From Sporisorium sorghi (taxonomy: Eukaryota > Basidiomycota > Ustilaginomycetes > Ustilaginales > Ustilaginaceae), in assembly GCA_023212695.1 (NCBI GenBank), contig JALCCG010000074.1:1-64000 (forward strand): a stretch of DNA of 64,000 bases, given 5' to 3'. The translations under genes and the position numbers were made by a program. The first letter of the stretch is position 1. Every line of letters begins with the position of its first letter. Shown piece after piece: positions 56,548-64,000 of the stretch. Below the pieces are notes generated by a model. That model was not told the origin of the DNA. It did not search any database and worked only from the letters and a program-made list of their open reading frames with translations.

Positions 56548-58434
56548 TTATCCTTTCGCTGCGGTCACCCGGTTGTAGTGCTCCAGGTAAACGAGAAGTA
56601 TCGAAATATCCGCTGGTGTTACACCCGCGATCCGCGATGCTTGACCGATGGAGATTGGACGGATCTTGTTCAGCTTCTGCCGAGCCTCCATAGCCAATCC
56701 GTTAATGTCGTCATATACGATATCTTCCGGAATGCGCTTCTTCTCCATCTTTTGCAGCTTCTCTACATGACCCAGCTGTTTCTCAATATAACCCGCATAT
56801 TTAATTTGAATTTCTACCTGCTCCTTCATATCCTCATCCAAATCATATGGAGATGGTGAAAGCGACTCGATCATCGCAAACGATACTTCCGGACGACGAA
56901 GGATTGTCAGCAGATTGCTTCCATCCACAATCGGTGCAGAACCGGCTGCTTCAAGCGTAGCATTCACCTCAACCGGCTTCACCTTCGCTTGACGAAGACG
57001 CTCGATCTCCTGCTCTACCAACTGCTTCTTCTGAAGGAATTTAGCATAACGTTCTTCCGAGATCAGTCCGATGTCATGACCGATTTCGGTGAGACGCAGA
57101 TCCGCATTATCATGACGAAGCAGCAAACGATATTCGGCACGGGAAGTAAGCAAACGGTAAGGCTCATTCGTTCCTTTGGTTACCAAATCATCGATCAATA
57201 CCCCGATGTAGCCTTGTGAACGATCCAGAACGACCGGCTCTTTGTCTTGCACTTTACGTGCTGCATTGATACCAGCCATAATACCCTGACCTGCTGCTTC
57301 CTCATAACCCGAGGTTCCATTGATCTGACCGGCTGTAAACAGACCCGGCAGCTTTTTCGTTTCCAGGGATGGCCACAGCTGCGTTGGCACCATCGCATCG
57401 TACTCGATGGCATAGCCATTGCGCATCATTTCAACCTTTTCCATGCCCGGAATGGAACGAAGGACCGCAAGCTGAACATCCTCAGGCAAGCTGGTGGAGA
57501 GCCCTTGCACATAGTATTCCTTTGTGTTTTTACCTTCAGGCTCAAGAAAAATCTGATGTTTCGGTTTGTCGGCAAAACGAACGATTTTGTCCTCAATGGA
57601 CGGGCAATAACGTGGTCCCGTTCCTTCAATAATGCCCGAGAACATAGGAGCACGGTGAAGATTATCATTAATGATCTGATGCGTGTCCACCGATGTATAG
57701 GTCAGCCAGCATGGAAGCTGCTCATTATCGGAGGATTTTGTTTCATAAGAGAAAAACTTCGGTTTGTCATCCCCAGGCTGAATTTCAGTCTTGGAGAAGT
57801 CGATGGTGTCCTTGTGAACACGCGGTGGCGTTCCCGTCTTGAACCGAACGAGATCGAATCCAAGCTCACGCAGGTTATGCGCAAGTTTAACCGATGGCTG
57901 TTGATTGTTCGGGCCGCTCTCATACATGAGTTCACCCATAATGACTTTACCACGCAGGTACGTACCGGTAGTCAGCACAACAGCCTTCGCACGATATTCT
58001 GTACCTGTCTGGGTCAGGATGCCCACACAGACTCCATCCTCAACGATGAGCTGGTCTACCATGCCCTGACGAAGCGTAAGCTTCTCTTCCTTCTCCATCG
58101 TTTCTTTCATCGTATGCTGATAAGAAAATTTATCGGCTTGAGCACGCAGCGCGTGAACGGCCGGACCTTTTCCCGTATTCAGCATCCGCATCTGGATGAA
58201 GGTTTTATCGATGTTGCGTCCCATCTCTCCGCCCAATGCGTCAATTTCGCGCACGACATGTCCTTTTGCAGGACCCCCGATGGACGGGTTACAAGGCATA
58301 AAAGCAACCATATCCAAATTGATCGTAACCATTAACGTTTCGGCACCCATACGTGCAGATGCCAGTGCAGCCTCACAGCCGGCATGACCCGCACCCACGA
58401 CAATTACGTCATAAGTGCCACCCATATAACTCAT
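56548..58434 (-). CDS. mnmG: tRNA uridine-34 modification enzyme MnmG (GidA)
   Basis: 628 residues. FAD-binding [17 protein letters not shown] at the N-terminus, [28 protein letters not shown], and the C-terminal MnmE-interacting helices. ATG after AGGAGGGTGAGCT. With MnmE it makes carboxymethylaminomethyl-uridine at the wobble position. Follows mnmE by ~110 bases. Confidence 0.98.
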   Translation of the reverse strand: MSYMGGTYDVIVVGAGHAGCEAALASARMGAETLMVTINLDMVAFMPCNPSIGGPAKGHVVREIDALGGEMGRNIDKTFIQMRMLNTGKGPAVHALRAQADKFSYQHTMKETMEKEEKLTLRQGMVDQLIVEDGVCVGILTQTGTEYRAKAVVLTTGTYLRGKVIMGELMYESGPNNQQPSVKLAHNLRELGFDLVRFKTGTPPRVHKDTIDFSKTEIQPGDDKPKFFSYETKSSDNEQLPCWLTYTSVDTHQIINDNLHRAPMFSGIIEGTGPRYCPSIEDKIVRFADKPKHQIFLEPEGKNTKEYYVQGLSTSLPEDVQLAVLRSIPGMEKVEMMRNGYAIEYDAMVPTQLWPSLETKKLPGLFTAGQINGTSGYEEAAGQGIMAGINAARKVQDKEPVVLDRSQGYIGVLIDDLVTKGTNEPYRLLTSRAEYRLLLRHDNADLRLTEIGHDIGLISEERYAKFLQKKQLVEQEIERLRQAKVKPVEVNATLEAAGSAPIVDGSNLLTILRRPEVSFAMIESLSPSPYDLDEDMKEQVEIQIKYAGYIEKQLGHVEKLQKMEKKRIPEDIVYDDINGLAMEARQKLNKIRPISIGQASRIAGVTPADISILLVYLEHYNRVTAAKG

Positions 58435-58543
58435 AGCTCACCCTCCTGTTCTAAAATGTGTTATATACGTAATCTAGGGCACCCTTGCGGATATCCCTGA
58501 AAATTCAAAACGAATCTCACCTCTATATAGTAAACCTGCTAGC

Positions 58544-59920
58544 TTATTTACCCAAGCAAAATTGTGAAAAAATCTGATCGATGAGCGAATCACCAACCGC
58601 TTCGCCCAGTATCTCGCTTAACTGCTCCCAGGCCATTCTGACATCGATCTGTATCATATCAATCGGAATAAGCTGTTCCGCTGCATCGTAAGCATCCTGG
58701 AGTGACTGCTTGGATTTCTTCAACAAGGCAATATGGCGCACATTGCTTACATAGGTCAGATCCCCGCCTTCAATCTGGCCGCTGAAGAACAAATTCGATA
58801 TGGCTTCTTCCAGCCGGTCGATACCTTCTTCTGCCTTCACAGACATCGGAACAATCAATTCCTCAGGGTAGTACCGATGCAGAATGTCCAGATCGAGTTG
58901 GGACGGTAAGTCCATTTTATTCATAATGATAATGCATTGTCTACCGCGTATTTGTTCCATCAATTCCAGTTCGTCCTGATGCAGTGCTTCGCTGGCATTC
59001 AGTACGAGCAGAATCAGGTCCGCTTCGTTTACCGCATGCTTGGATCTCTCAACGCCAATCTGCTCTACCACATCCATCGTCTCCCGAATCCCTGCGGTAT
59101 CCAGCAGCTTTAATGGAATGTTGTTAATCGTGACAAATTCCTCGATAACATCTCGCGTAGTTCCCGGAATATCCGTGACAATCGCCCGATTATCCTGGGC
59201 AAGTGTATTCAAGAGCGAGGATTTGCCCACGTTGGGACGGCCGATAATAGCCGTCGTAATCCCTTCACGGAGGATTTTTCCTTCTTGTGCAGTCTTCAGC
59301 AGCTTATCAATCTCATGCATCACATGCTGGCTTTTCTCCTTAATGAACTCCGAGGTGAGTGATTCCACATCATGCTCAGGATAATCGATATTCACTTCGA
59401 TATGGGCCAGTGTCTCTACAAGAGTGTGACGAAGCTCGTTGATCTTGCGGGATAGCGTTCCTTCAACCTGCTTTAGAGCAACCGAGAAGGCACGATCCGA
59501 TTTCGAACGAATCAGGTCCATAACGGCCTCGGCCTGGGACAGGTCAATCCGGCCATTTAAGAAGGCCCGCTTCGTAAATTCGCCCGGCTCCGCCAAGCGG
59601 ATGTTTAATAGAAGCAACAGATCCATCACACGCTTTACGGAGATCACCCCGCCATGAGCACTAATCTCCACTACATCCTCCGTCGTGAAGGACCGGGGAG
59701 CACGCATAACGGTCACGAGCACCTCTTCCAGGTTCTCTCCTGTCTTCGGATCAGCAATATGACCATAATGTACGGTATGGGAGTCCACCTGCGTTAATTT
59801 GTTTTTGCTTTTGAATATACGTTCCACTTCTTGAACAGCATCCGGTCCGCTAACACGAATGATGGCTATTCCACCTTCGCCGACTGCTGTAGAAATAGCT
59901 GCAATAGTATCACTGAACAT
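58544..59920 (-). CDS. mnmE: tRNA modification GTPase MnmE (TrmE)
   Basis: 458 residues from [20 protein letters not shown] at 59920, after GAGGTGAAGGAAACT. Formyl-THF-binding N-terminal domain, central helices, inserted G domain ([20 protein letters not shown]) and the C-terminal catalytic CLGK. The upstream in-frame extension is not part of the protein. Confidence 0.98.
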   Translation of the reverse strand: MFSDTIAAISTAVGEGGIAIIRVSGPDAVQEVERIFKSKNKLTQVDSHTVHYGHIADPKTGENLEEVLVTVMRAPRSFTTEDVVEISAHGGVISVKRVMDLLLLLNIRLAEPGEFTKRAFLNGRIDLSQAEAVMDLIRSKSDRAFSVALKQVEGTLSRKINELRHTLVETLAHIEVNIDYPEHDVESLTSEFIKEKSQHVMHEIDKLLKTAQEGKILREGITTAIIGRPNVGKSSLLNTLAQDNRAIVTDIPGTTRDVIEEFVTINNIPLKLLDTAGIRETMDVVEQIGVERSKHAVNEADLILLVLNASEALHQDELELMEQIRGRQCIIIMNKMDLPSQLDLDILHRYYPEELIVPMSVKAEEGIDRLEEAISNLFFSGQIEGGDLTYVSNVRHIALLKKSKQSLQDAYDAAEQLIPIDMIQIDVRMAWEQLSEILGEAVGDSLIDQIFSQFCLGK

Positions 59921-60044
59921 AGTTTCCTTCACCTCTTTCATTAAAAAACCCTCAATATCACAACCACTACGAACTCGCTTGGCCGCCATATTAATGATCT
60001 TTAAAAGAAATACCCCTGCCGGAGTCTCTTTGTATAGGTCTCTT

Positions 60045-60084
60045 TAAAAAACAATGACTCCCTCTTGGAACTTAAGGAGTCATT
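60045..60084 (-). terminator. Terminator of the rnpA-yidC-jag transcript
   Basis: AATGACTCC...GGAGTCATT with a 14-base loop, followed by GTTTTTT on the minus strand, 25 bases past the jag stop. Confidence 0.85.
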
Positions 60085-60108
60085 GATCATATATGCTCTT
60101 CAACTTAA

Positions 60109-60891
60109 TTAGGAAGACTTGGGTGTAATGACAACCCGCCGGTTTGGCTCTTCTCCCTTGCTGTAAGTCTTCACGGCTCCATGTGACTGAAGCTTGGCGT
60201 GAATTACCTTCCGCTCGGCAGCCGGCATGGGCTCGAGCACAATCTCTTTACGAGTCTTCAGAACCCGTCCCGCCAATCGATCTGCCAGATCTTCCAGCGT
60301 CTTTCTACGGCGATCACGGAAGTTCTCGGCATCCAGTACAATACGAAGATAACTGTCGGAATACCGATTCGCAACAATATTCGCCAGGTACTGCAGGGCA
60401 TCCAGTGTCTGACCTCTGCGGCCGATCATCAGCCCGAGTCCGGCACCGGAAATTTGAAGCGTTGCATAGTCTTTCCCTTTCTCCAACTCCACCGTAATAT
60501 CAAGCCCCATGGCTTGTCCCGTATCAAGGAGAAAGGCGATGGCTTCCTGGTAGGGGTCCTTCCCTTCAATATAAGCTGCACCAGGGCCCTCAGCCTTCGT
60601 AGTGACAGCCGTCTCAGGCGTCATAACAGAGGTATGAGAGATCTGAACCTCTTTGGCCGATGCAGCTTGCGTATTTGAAGGAGCTTCCTTCACAGGTGAA
60701 TCGCCGCCGGCATGGTCAGGCAGGAGCGTTAATTCTACTTTCGCTTCCTTGACCCCGAACAGGCCCAGGAATCCTCTTGATGGCTGACTCAATACTTGAA
60801 CCGATACACGGTCTTGACTTACACCCCATCGGGCCAGCCCTTGTGCGACAGCATCTTCAATGGTTTTTCCTGTTGCGACGATTTTACTCAT
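60109..60891 (-). CDS. jag: RNA-binding protein Jag (KhpB/EloR type)
   Basis: 260 residues. Jag-N domain (MSKIVATGKTIEDAVAQGLA, GFLGLFGVKEAKVEL), a variable Ala/Thr-rich linker (about 70-115), a KH domain with GLGLMIGRRGQTLDALQYL and R3H (ADRLAGRVLKTRKEIVLEPM, AERKVIHAKLQ). KhpB-type proteins regulate cell elongation and division through RNA. Overlaps yidC by 4 bases. Confidence 0.95.
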   Translation of the reverse strand: MSKIVATGKTIEDAVAQGLARWGVSQDRVSVQVLSQPSRGFLGLFGVKEAKVELTLLPDHAGGDSPVKEAPSNTQAASAKEVQISHTSVMTPETAVTTKAEGPGAAYIEGKDPYQEAIAFLLDTGQAMGLDITVELEKGKDYATLQISGAGLGLMIGRRGQTLDALQYLANIVANRYSDSYLRIVLDAENFRDRRRKTLEDLADRLAGRVLKTRKEIVLEPMPAAERKVIHAKLQSHGAVKTYSKGEEPNRRVVITPKSS

Positions 60892-61778
60892 CTCGACTTC
60901 TTGGCTCCCTTCGAACCTTTTTTCCCGCCTTTGCTGCCACTCTTTTTCCCGTTCTTATTGCCGCTTTTATTGCTCTTCTGACCTTCGGTTGCACTGGCTA
61001 CGCTCGCCACGACAGCAGCCTTGTCATTGTTGCGGTACAAGAAGTAGTTCTGCACGATCGTGTAAAGGTTACTGTAGAACCAGTACAACGGAAGTGCGGA
61101 CGGGAACTGGAAGGACATCACAAAGATCAAAATCGGATAAACGAACAACATGAACTGCATCATCCCCATTTGCGGAGACGGGTTCATCTTCATCATCATT
61201 TTAGTTTGCAGGTAAGTGGTTATCGCTGCGAGCACCGGCAAAATGAACAGCTTGTCCGGTTGTCCCAACTGAAGCCACAGGAATTCATGGTCACGAAGGA
61301 GATTGTTATAGTAAATCGAATGATAGAGTGCGATAAATATTGGCATTTGAACGATCAGCGGCAAACATCCCGCCATCGGATTAACCTTGTTCTCCTGGAA
61401 GAGCTTCATCGTCTCCATTTGAACTTTTTCAGGCTGATCTTTATATTTCTCGCGAATTTTCTGAATTTCAGGCTGGATGGCCTGCATTGCCTTCGAGCTT
61501 CTGACCTGTTTCAGAGTCAGCGGTAAAATCAAGGTACGAACGATAAGCACCATCACGAGTACGGACAATCCGTATTCACCGTTAAACCATGTAGCAAACG
61601 TATCCAGTGCCAATGTAAAATAGTAAACAACGTTGCTCTGCCAAAAGCCCCCATTTTTCAAATCTTCAATGGTACGCGTTTGGTCTGCTCCAGGTGCACA
61701 ACCTGAGATAACGGCCACTGCAAGAATTACAGCGGTGAGGAGGAACCATTTTCCTCGTCTTGTCTTCATGAACGACAC
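60888..61778 (-). CDS. yidC: Membrane protein insertase YidC/SpoIIIJ (OxaA)
   Basis: 296 residues from a GTG at 61778 that has GAGAGGGG seven bases upstream; the ATG three codons later is too far from it. Lipoprotein signal with lipobox VISGC, then five membrane helices: WFNGEYGLSVLVMVLIVRTL, GCLPLIVQMPIFIALYHSIY and others, including the conserved Arg (LIVRTLILP) of the hydrophilic groove. C-terminal Lys/Gly/Ser-rich tail contacts ribosomes. It inserts membrane proteins; SpoIIIJ is essential for forespore sigma-G activation in Bacillus. Confidence 0.96.
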   Translation of the reverse strand: MSFMKTRRGKWFLLTAVILAVAVISGCAPGADQTRTIEDLKNGGFWQSNVVYYFTLALDTFATWFNGEYGLSVLVMVLIVRTLILPLTLKQVRSSKAMQAIQPEIQKIREKYKDQPEKVQMETMKLFQENKVNPMAGCLPLIVQMPIFIALYHSIYYNNLLRDHEFLWLQLGQPDKLFILPVLAAITTYLQTKMMMKMNPSPQMGMMQFMLFVYPILIFVMSFQFPSALPLYWFYSNLYTIVQNYFLYRNNDKAAVVASVASATEGQKSNKSGNKNGKKSGSKGGKKGSKGAKKSR

Positions 61779-61853
61779 TTCAAAACCCCTCTCTTCGCCA
61801 TTCCATTCCACGGTAAATCATAACATATTTATATGGACAAATAAACACATGGT

Positions 61854-62204
61854 TCAGCCCCTCTTCGCTTTCAAAAGGGACGATTTTCTCAATACATGAA
61901 GCACGCTTTTCTCCAGCTCCTGATAGGACTTATCGAGGGCGCCTTTTCGAACGATAAAGATCAAGTCGATATGCTCGATAATCTGATGCTGGTGGTGCCT
62001 GACAATCTCCTTAACCAGCCGTCTCATCCGGTTGCGGACCACCGCATTGCCGATCTTTTTGCTGCATGAAACGCCCACGCGGAACTGCTCTACCTCTTTT
62101 TTGCGTGACCAATATACAACAAACTGATGATTGGCGAAGGATTTTCCGTGTCGATATACCCGGCTGAAATCAGCGCGGTTTCGTAAACGAAGTTTTCTAT
62201 GCAC
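61854..62204 (-). CDS. rnpA: Ribonuclease P protein component
   Basis: 116 residues from a GTG at 62204, six bases after GGGAG; in-frame upstream ATG lacks support. RNA-binding signature KKIGNAVVRNRMRRLVKEIV and start VHRKLRLRNRADFSRVYRHG. It binds the RNase P RNA and pre-tRNA 5' leader. Between rpmH and yidC. Confidence 0.95.
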   Translation of the reverse strand: MHRKLRLRNRADFSRVYRHGKSFANHQFVVYWSRKKEVEQFRVGVSCSKKIGNAVVRNRMRRLVKEIVRHHQHQIIEHIDLIFIVRKGALDKSYQELEKSVLHVLRKSSLLKAKRG

Positions 62205-62388
62205 AAGTTTCTCCCGCCTGCCGTTAATCAAGTTCAACACATCGTAAGCTTCCCGGCATCTCTACTATTATAATAGTATAGTCATGCCAAAACAGCGATA
62301 AACACCTATATTTGAATACTTTACGACCAATTTAACGCGGATGGTGTTCATAATATAGGACTCTCCTCACACTCCAGGAGATATTACG

Positions 62389-62413
62389 AAAAAAAGACCA
62401 CCTCGGTGGTCTT
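62389..62413 (-). terminator. Terminator between rpmH and rnpA
   Basis: GACCACC-TC-GGTGGTC with TTTTTTT on the minus strand, 13 bases past the rpmH stop; likely an attenuator that reduces read-through into rnpA. Confidence 0.9.
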
Positions 62414-62425
62414 CGCGGCACAATA

Positions 62426-62560
62426 TTAAGCGCTCAGTACTTTTCTTCCTTTTTGACGGCGGTTAGCCAATACTTTGCGTCCGTTCTTCGTGCTCATTCT
62501 TTTACGGAAGCCGTGTACCTTTTTACGTTTGCTCACATTCGGTTTGAAAGTCGGTCTCAT
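62426..62560 (-). CDS. rpmH: 50S ribosomal protein bL34
   Basis: 44 residues, strongly basic: [20 protein letters not shown] and [19 protein letters not shown], the universal L34 pattern. ATG preceded by AAGGGGGTGCATTAATTC. First gene of the rpmH-rnpA-yidC-jag transcript pointing away from the presumed origin. Confidence 0.98.
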   Translation of the reverse strand: MRPTFKPNVSKRKKVHGFRKRMSTKNGRKVLANRRQKGRKVLSA

Positions 62561-62805
62561 GAATTAATGCACCCCCTTACAGGAATCTCTCTTACCCATA
62601 TTTTAAGATCAAAACGTCAATTGACGCACTTTCACGGAAGAATAGACCGCGATTTGTTGAACCGACGTCTATGGACGTATATCTTGTAAACAGACCGCTA
62701 AAAGCAAGCGGATAATGTTCTCATCTTCACAGAAAATGCCTTTATATATTTAATCACGTTCGTGCCCAAAAGTCAAACCCAACTTGTCCTGCTCCCACAC
62801 ATAAG

Positions 62806-62857
62806 TTTTCCACAAGTAGTCATTTTTGCTAGTTTTGAATTATCCACATGGGGATAA
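62806..62857. promoter_or_regulatory. Cluster of DnaA-box-like sequences
   Basis: TTTTCCACA (62806-62814, plus), TTATCCACA (62840-62848, plus, perfect consensus) and TTATCCCCA (62849-62857, minus). The last two are adjacent and face each other. In Bacillales the region next to rpmH carries part of oriC, but dnaA is not in the window. Confidence 0.6.
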
Positions 62858-62974
62858 CCTATTTAAACAACTTGAGAATGTCATTTCGGACATCATCATG
62901 TCCTTTCCATTTCTCCAAAGCTTCCTTATTTACACAGGAGCTATAAAAGAGTAGTATAAATAACTGAATTAAAG

Positions 62975-62991
62975 TTGTATACAAGTATACA
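62975..62991. promoter_or_regulatory. GntR-type operator before gnd
   Basis: TTGTATACAAGTAT followed by ACA; TGTATAC-AA-GTATACA is a perfect inverted repeat. TTGTATACAAGTAT equals 14 consecutive bases of the Bacillus gluconate operator ATACTTGTATACAAGTAT. It lies 25 bases upstream of the gnd start, downstream of a TTTACA/TAGTAT promoter (62929-62957). Confidence 0.65.
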
Positions 62992-63015
62992 CCTAAGAAG
63001 GAGCTGCATTGTTTT

Positions 63016-63915
63016 ATGAAAATAGGCATGATCGGTCTGGGCAAAATGGGCCTCAATCTGGTTCAAAATCTGATTCATCAGCAGCATCAGGTCGTCGCTT
63101 ACGACTTAAATACGGAGTTGGTCAGTCAAGCTGCTGGATATGGAGCCGAACCCGCATCGTCAACCGAAGTTCTTGTGGCCAAGCTGGATAAACCACGCAT
63201 CCTATGGATGATGGTGCCTGCAGGAAATATCGTAGATTCCGTCATCGATTCTCTCTCACCTCTACTGGAGCCAGGCGATATTCTGATTGACGGCGGGAAT
63301 TCCCATTACAAAGATTCCATTGCCCGCGCAGCCAAACTGACGGACCAAGGAATCCACTACTTTGATGCCGGTACTTCAGGCGGCATGGAAGGTGCCCATA
63401 ACGGAGGCTGCTTTATGATCGGGGGCAACCGCGACGTATTTGCTACCATCGAACCCCTGTTTAAAGATATGGCAGTTGAGAACGGTTACTTGTATGCAGG
63501 GAACAGCGGCAGCGGCCATTTTCTGAAGATGGTTCATAACGGAATTGAATACGGCATGATGCAATCCATTGCGGAAGGCTTTGAAGTATTGGAGAAAAGC
63601 GCATTTGACTTCCAATACGAGGACGTTGCTCGGGTATGGTCGAATGGATCCGTCATTCGCAGCTGGCTTATGGAGCTGACGCAGAATGCTTTTTCCAAAG
63701 ATCCCAAGCTCGAAGGCATTAAAGGTGTTATGCAATCGTCCGGCGAAGGAAAATGGACCGTTGAAACCGCACTCGAAGTTCAAGCAAGCGCACCGGTTAT
63801 CGCCATGTCTCTGTTCATGCGCTACCGCTCCCTTGACCAGGATGCGTTCCACGGCAAGGTCGTGGCCGCGCTGCGCAATGAATTCGGCGGACATGCAGTT
63901 GAGAAATCGGAATAG
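63016..63915 (+). CDS. gnd: 6-Phosphogluconate dehydrogenase, short (decarboxylating) form
   Basis: 299 residues, the short form (about 300, against 470 for the classical enzyme). NAD(P)-binding GLGKMGLNLVQNL at the N-terminus, the signature IDGGNSHYKDS and GTSGGMEGA, and catalytic Lys/Asn in HFLKMVHNGIEYGMMQ. It converts 6-phosphogluconate to ribulose-5-phosphate and CO2. ATG after AGAAGGAGC. A GntR-type operator upstream suggests gluconate induction. Confidence 0.95.
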   Translation: MKIGMIGLGKMGLNLVQNLIHQQHQVVAYDLNTELVSQAAGYGAEPASSTEVLVAKLDKPRILWMMVPAGNIVDSVIDSLSPLLEPGDILIDGGNSHYKDSIARAAKLTDQGIHYFDAGTSGGMEGAHNGGCFMIGGNRDVFATIEPLFKDMAVENGYLYAGNSGSGHFLKMVHNGIEYGMMQSIAEGFEVLEKSAFDFQYEDVARVWSNGSVIRSWLMELTQNAFSKDPKLEGIKGVMQSSGEGKWTVETALEVQASAPVIAMSLFMRYRSLDQDAFHGKVVAALRNEFGGHAVEKSE

Positions 63916-64000
63916 CTCTTTTCTTCGTTAATCCCTGCTGATACATAAGGGCATCCTGCGCAGAACGCATTCATGGTCCCCTTCTCTTCGCATGTGGTAT

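Larger units (their letters stand above)
62561..63015. other. rpmH-gnd intergenic region (possible origin-proximal region)
   Basis: 455 bases with the divergent rpmH and gnd promoters, three DnaA-box-like 9-mers (62806-62857) and a GntR-type operator (62975-62991). No gene seen. Confidence 0.6.

Overview
The window is the rpmH-side flank of a replication origin in an endospore-forming, Paenibacillus-like Firmicute. The evidence is the reversed order rpmH-rnpA-yidC-jag-mnmE-mnmG-rsmG-noc-parA-parB at the right end, an intact walRKHIJ-htrA block, sporulation genes (an alpha/beta-type SASP and yyaC), AGGAGG-type ribosome binding sites and moderate G+C. The organism call is inferred from gene content and order, not from a database match. 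Most genes lie on the minus strand and so point toward lower coordinates, away from the presumed origin to the right.

Layout. 1-4.9 kb is an accessory region ending exactly at the 3' end of rlmH. It holds a frameshifted MmyB-type regulator, a truncated gene, and a two-gene module (HEPN-like protein plus ORC/CDC6-like AAA ATPase) enclosed by two copies of a 16-bp repeat, one of which is the rlmH terminus. This is the arrangement of SCC-type elements, and I consider it the most interesting feature of the window. 5-13 kb: rlmH, a TetR-P450 operon with two matching operators, small conserved genes, a DUF697 GTPase, a GNAT enzyme, a CxxH/CxxC protein, htrA and a candidate small RNA. 13.6-22.6 kb: SASP, the walJ-I-H-K-R cell-wall operon, an intergenic repeat element, and an M23/LysM/G5 cell-wall hydrolase gene with a perfect WalR box. 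22.8-26.8 kb (plus strand): a two-component system and ABC transporter matching HssRS-HrtBA (haem stress), with an HssR-like direct repeat before the transporter genes.

27-37 kb: purA (with a PurR box pair), then the dnaB, rplI, gdpP, yybS and mazG-like operon, a CBS-domain gene, an LCP ligase and a D,D-carboxypeptidase. 37-43 kb: a complete oppABCDF peptide importer. 43.6-51.6 kb: a YedK/HMCES-type protein, rpsR-ssb-rpsF, yjzC, tRNA-Ser(CGA), DUF951, an MscS channel, DUF3343, yyaC, DUF4446 and a class V aminotransferase. 51.8-62.6 kb: parB, parA, noc, rsmG, mnmG, mnmE, jag, yidC, rnpA and rpmH, with two parS sites. Right of rpmH lie DnaA-box-like 9-mers and then gnd on the plus strand behind a GntR-type operator.

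Much of the window is cell-envelope and chromosome housekeeping: WalRK with its accessory proteins and a likely target hydrolase, LCP, DacA, HtrA and YidC. Several regulatory sites can be read directly: TetR, WalR, HssR, PurR and GntR sites, parS and DnaA boxes.
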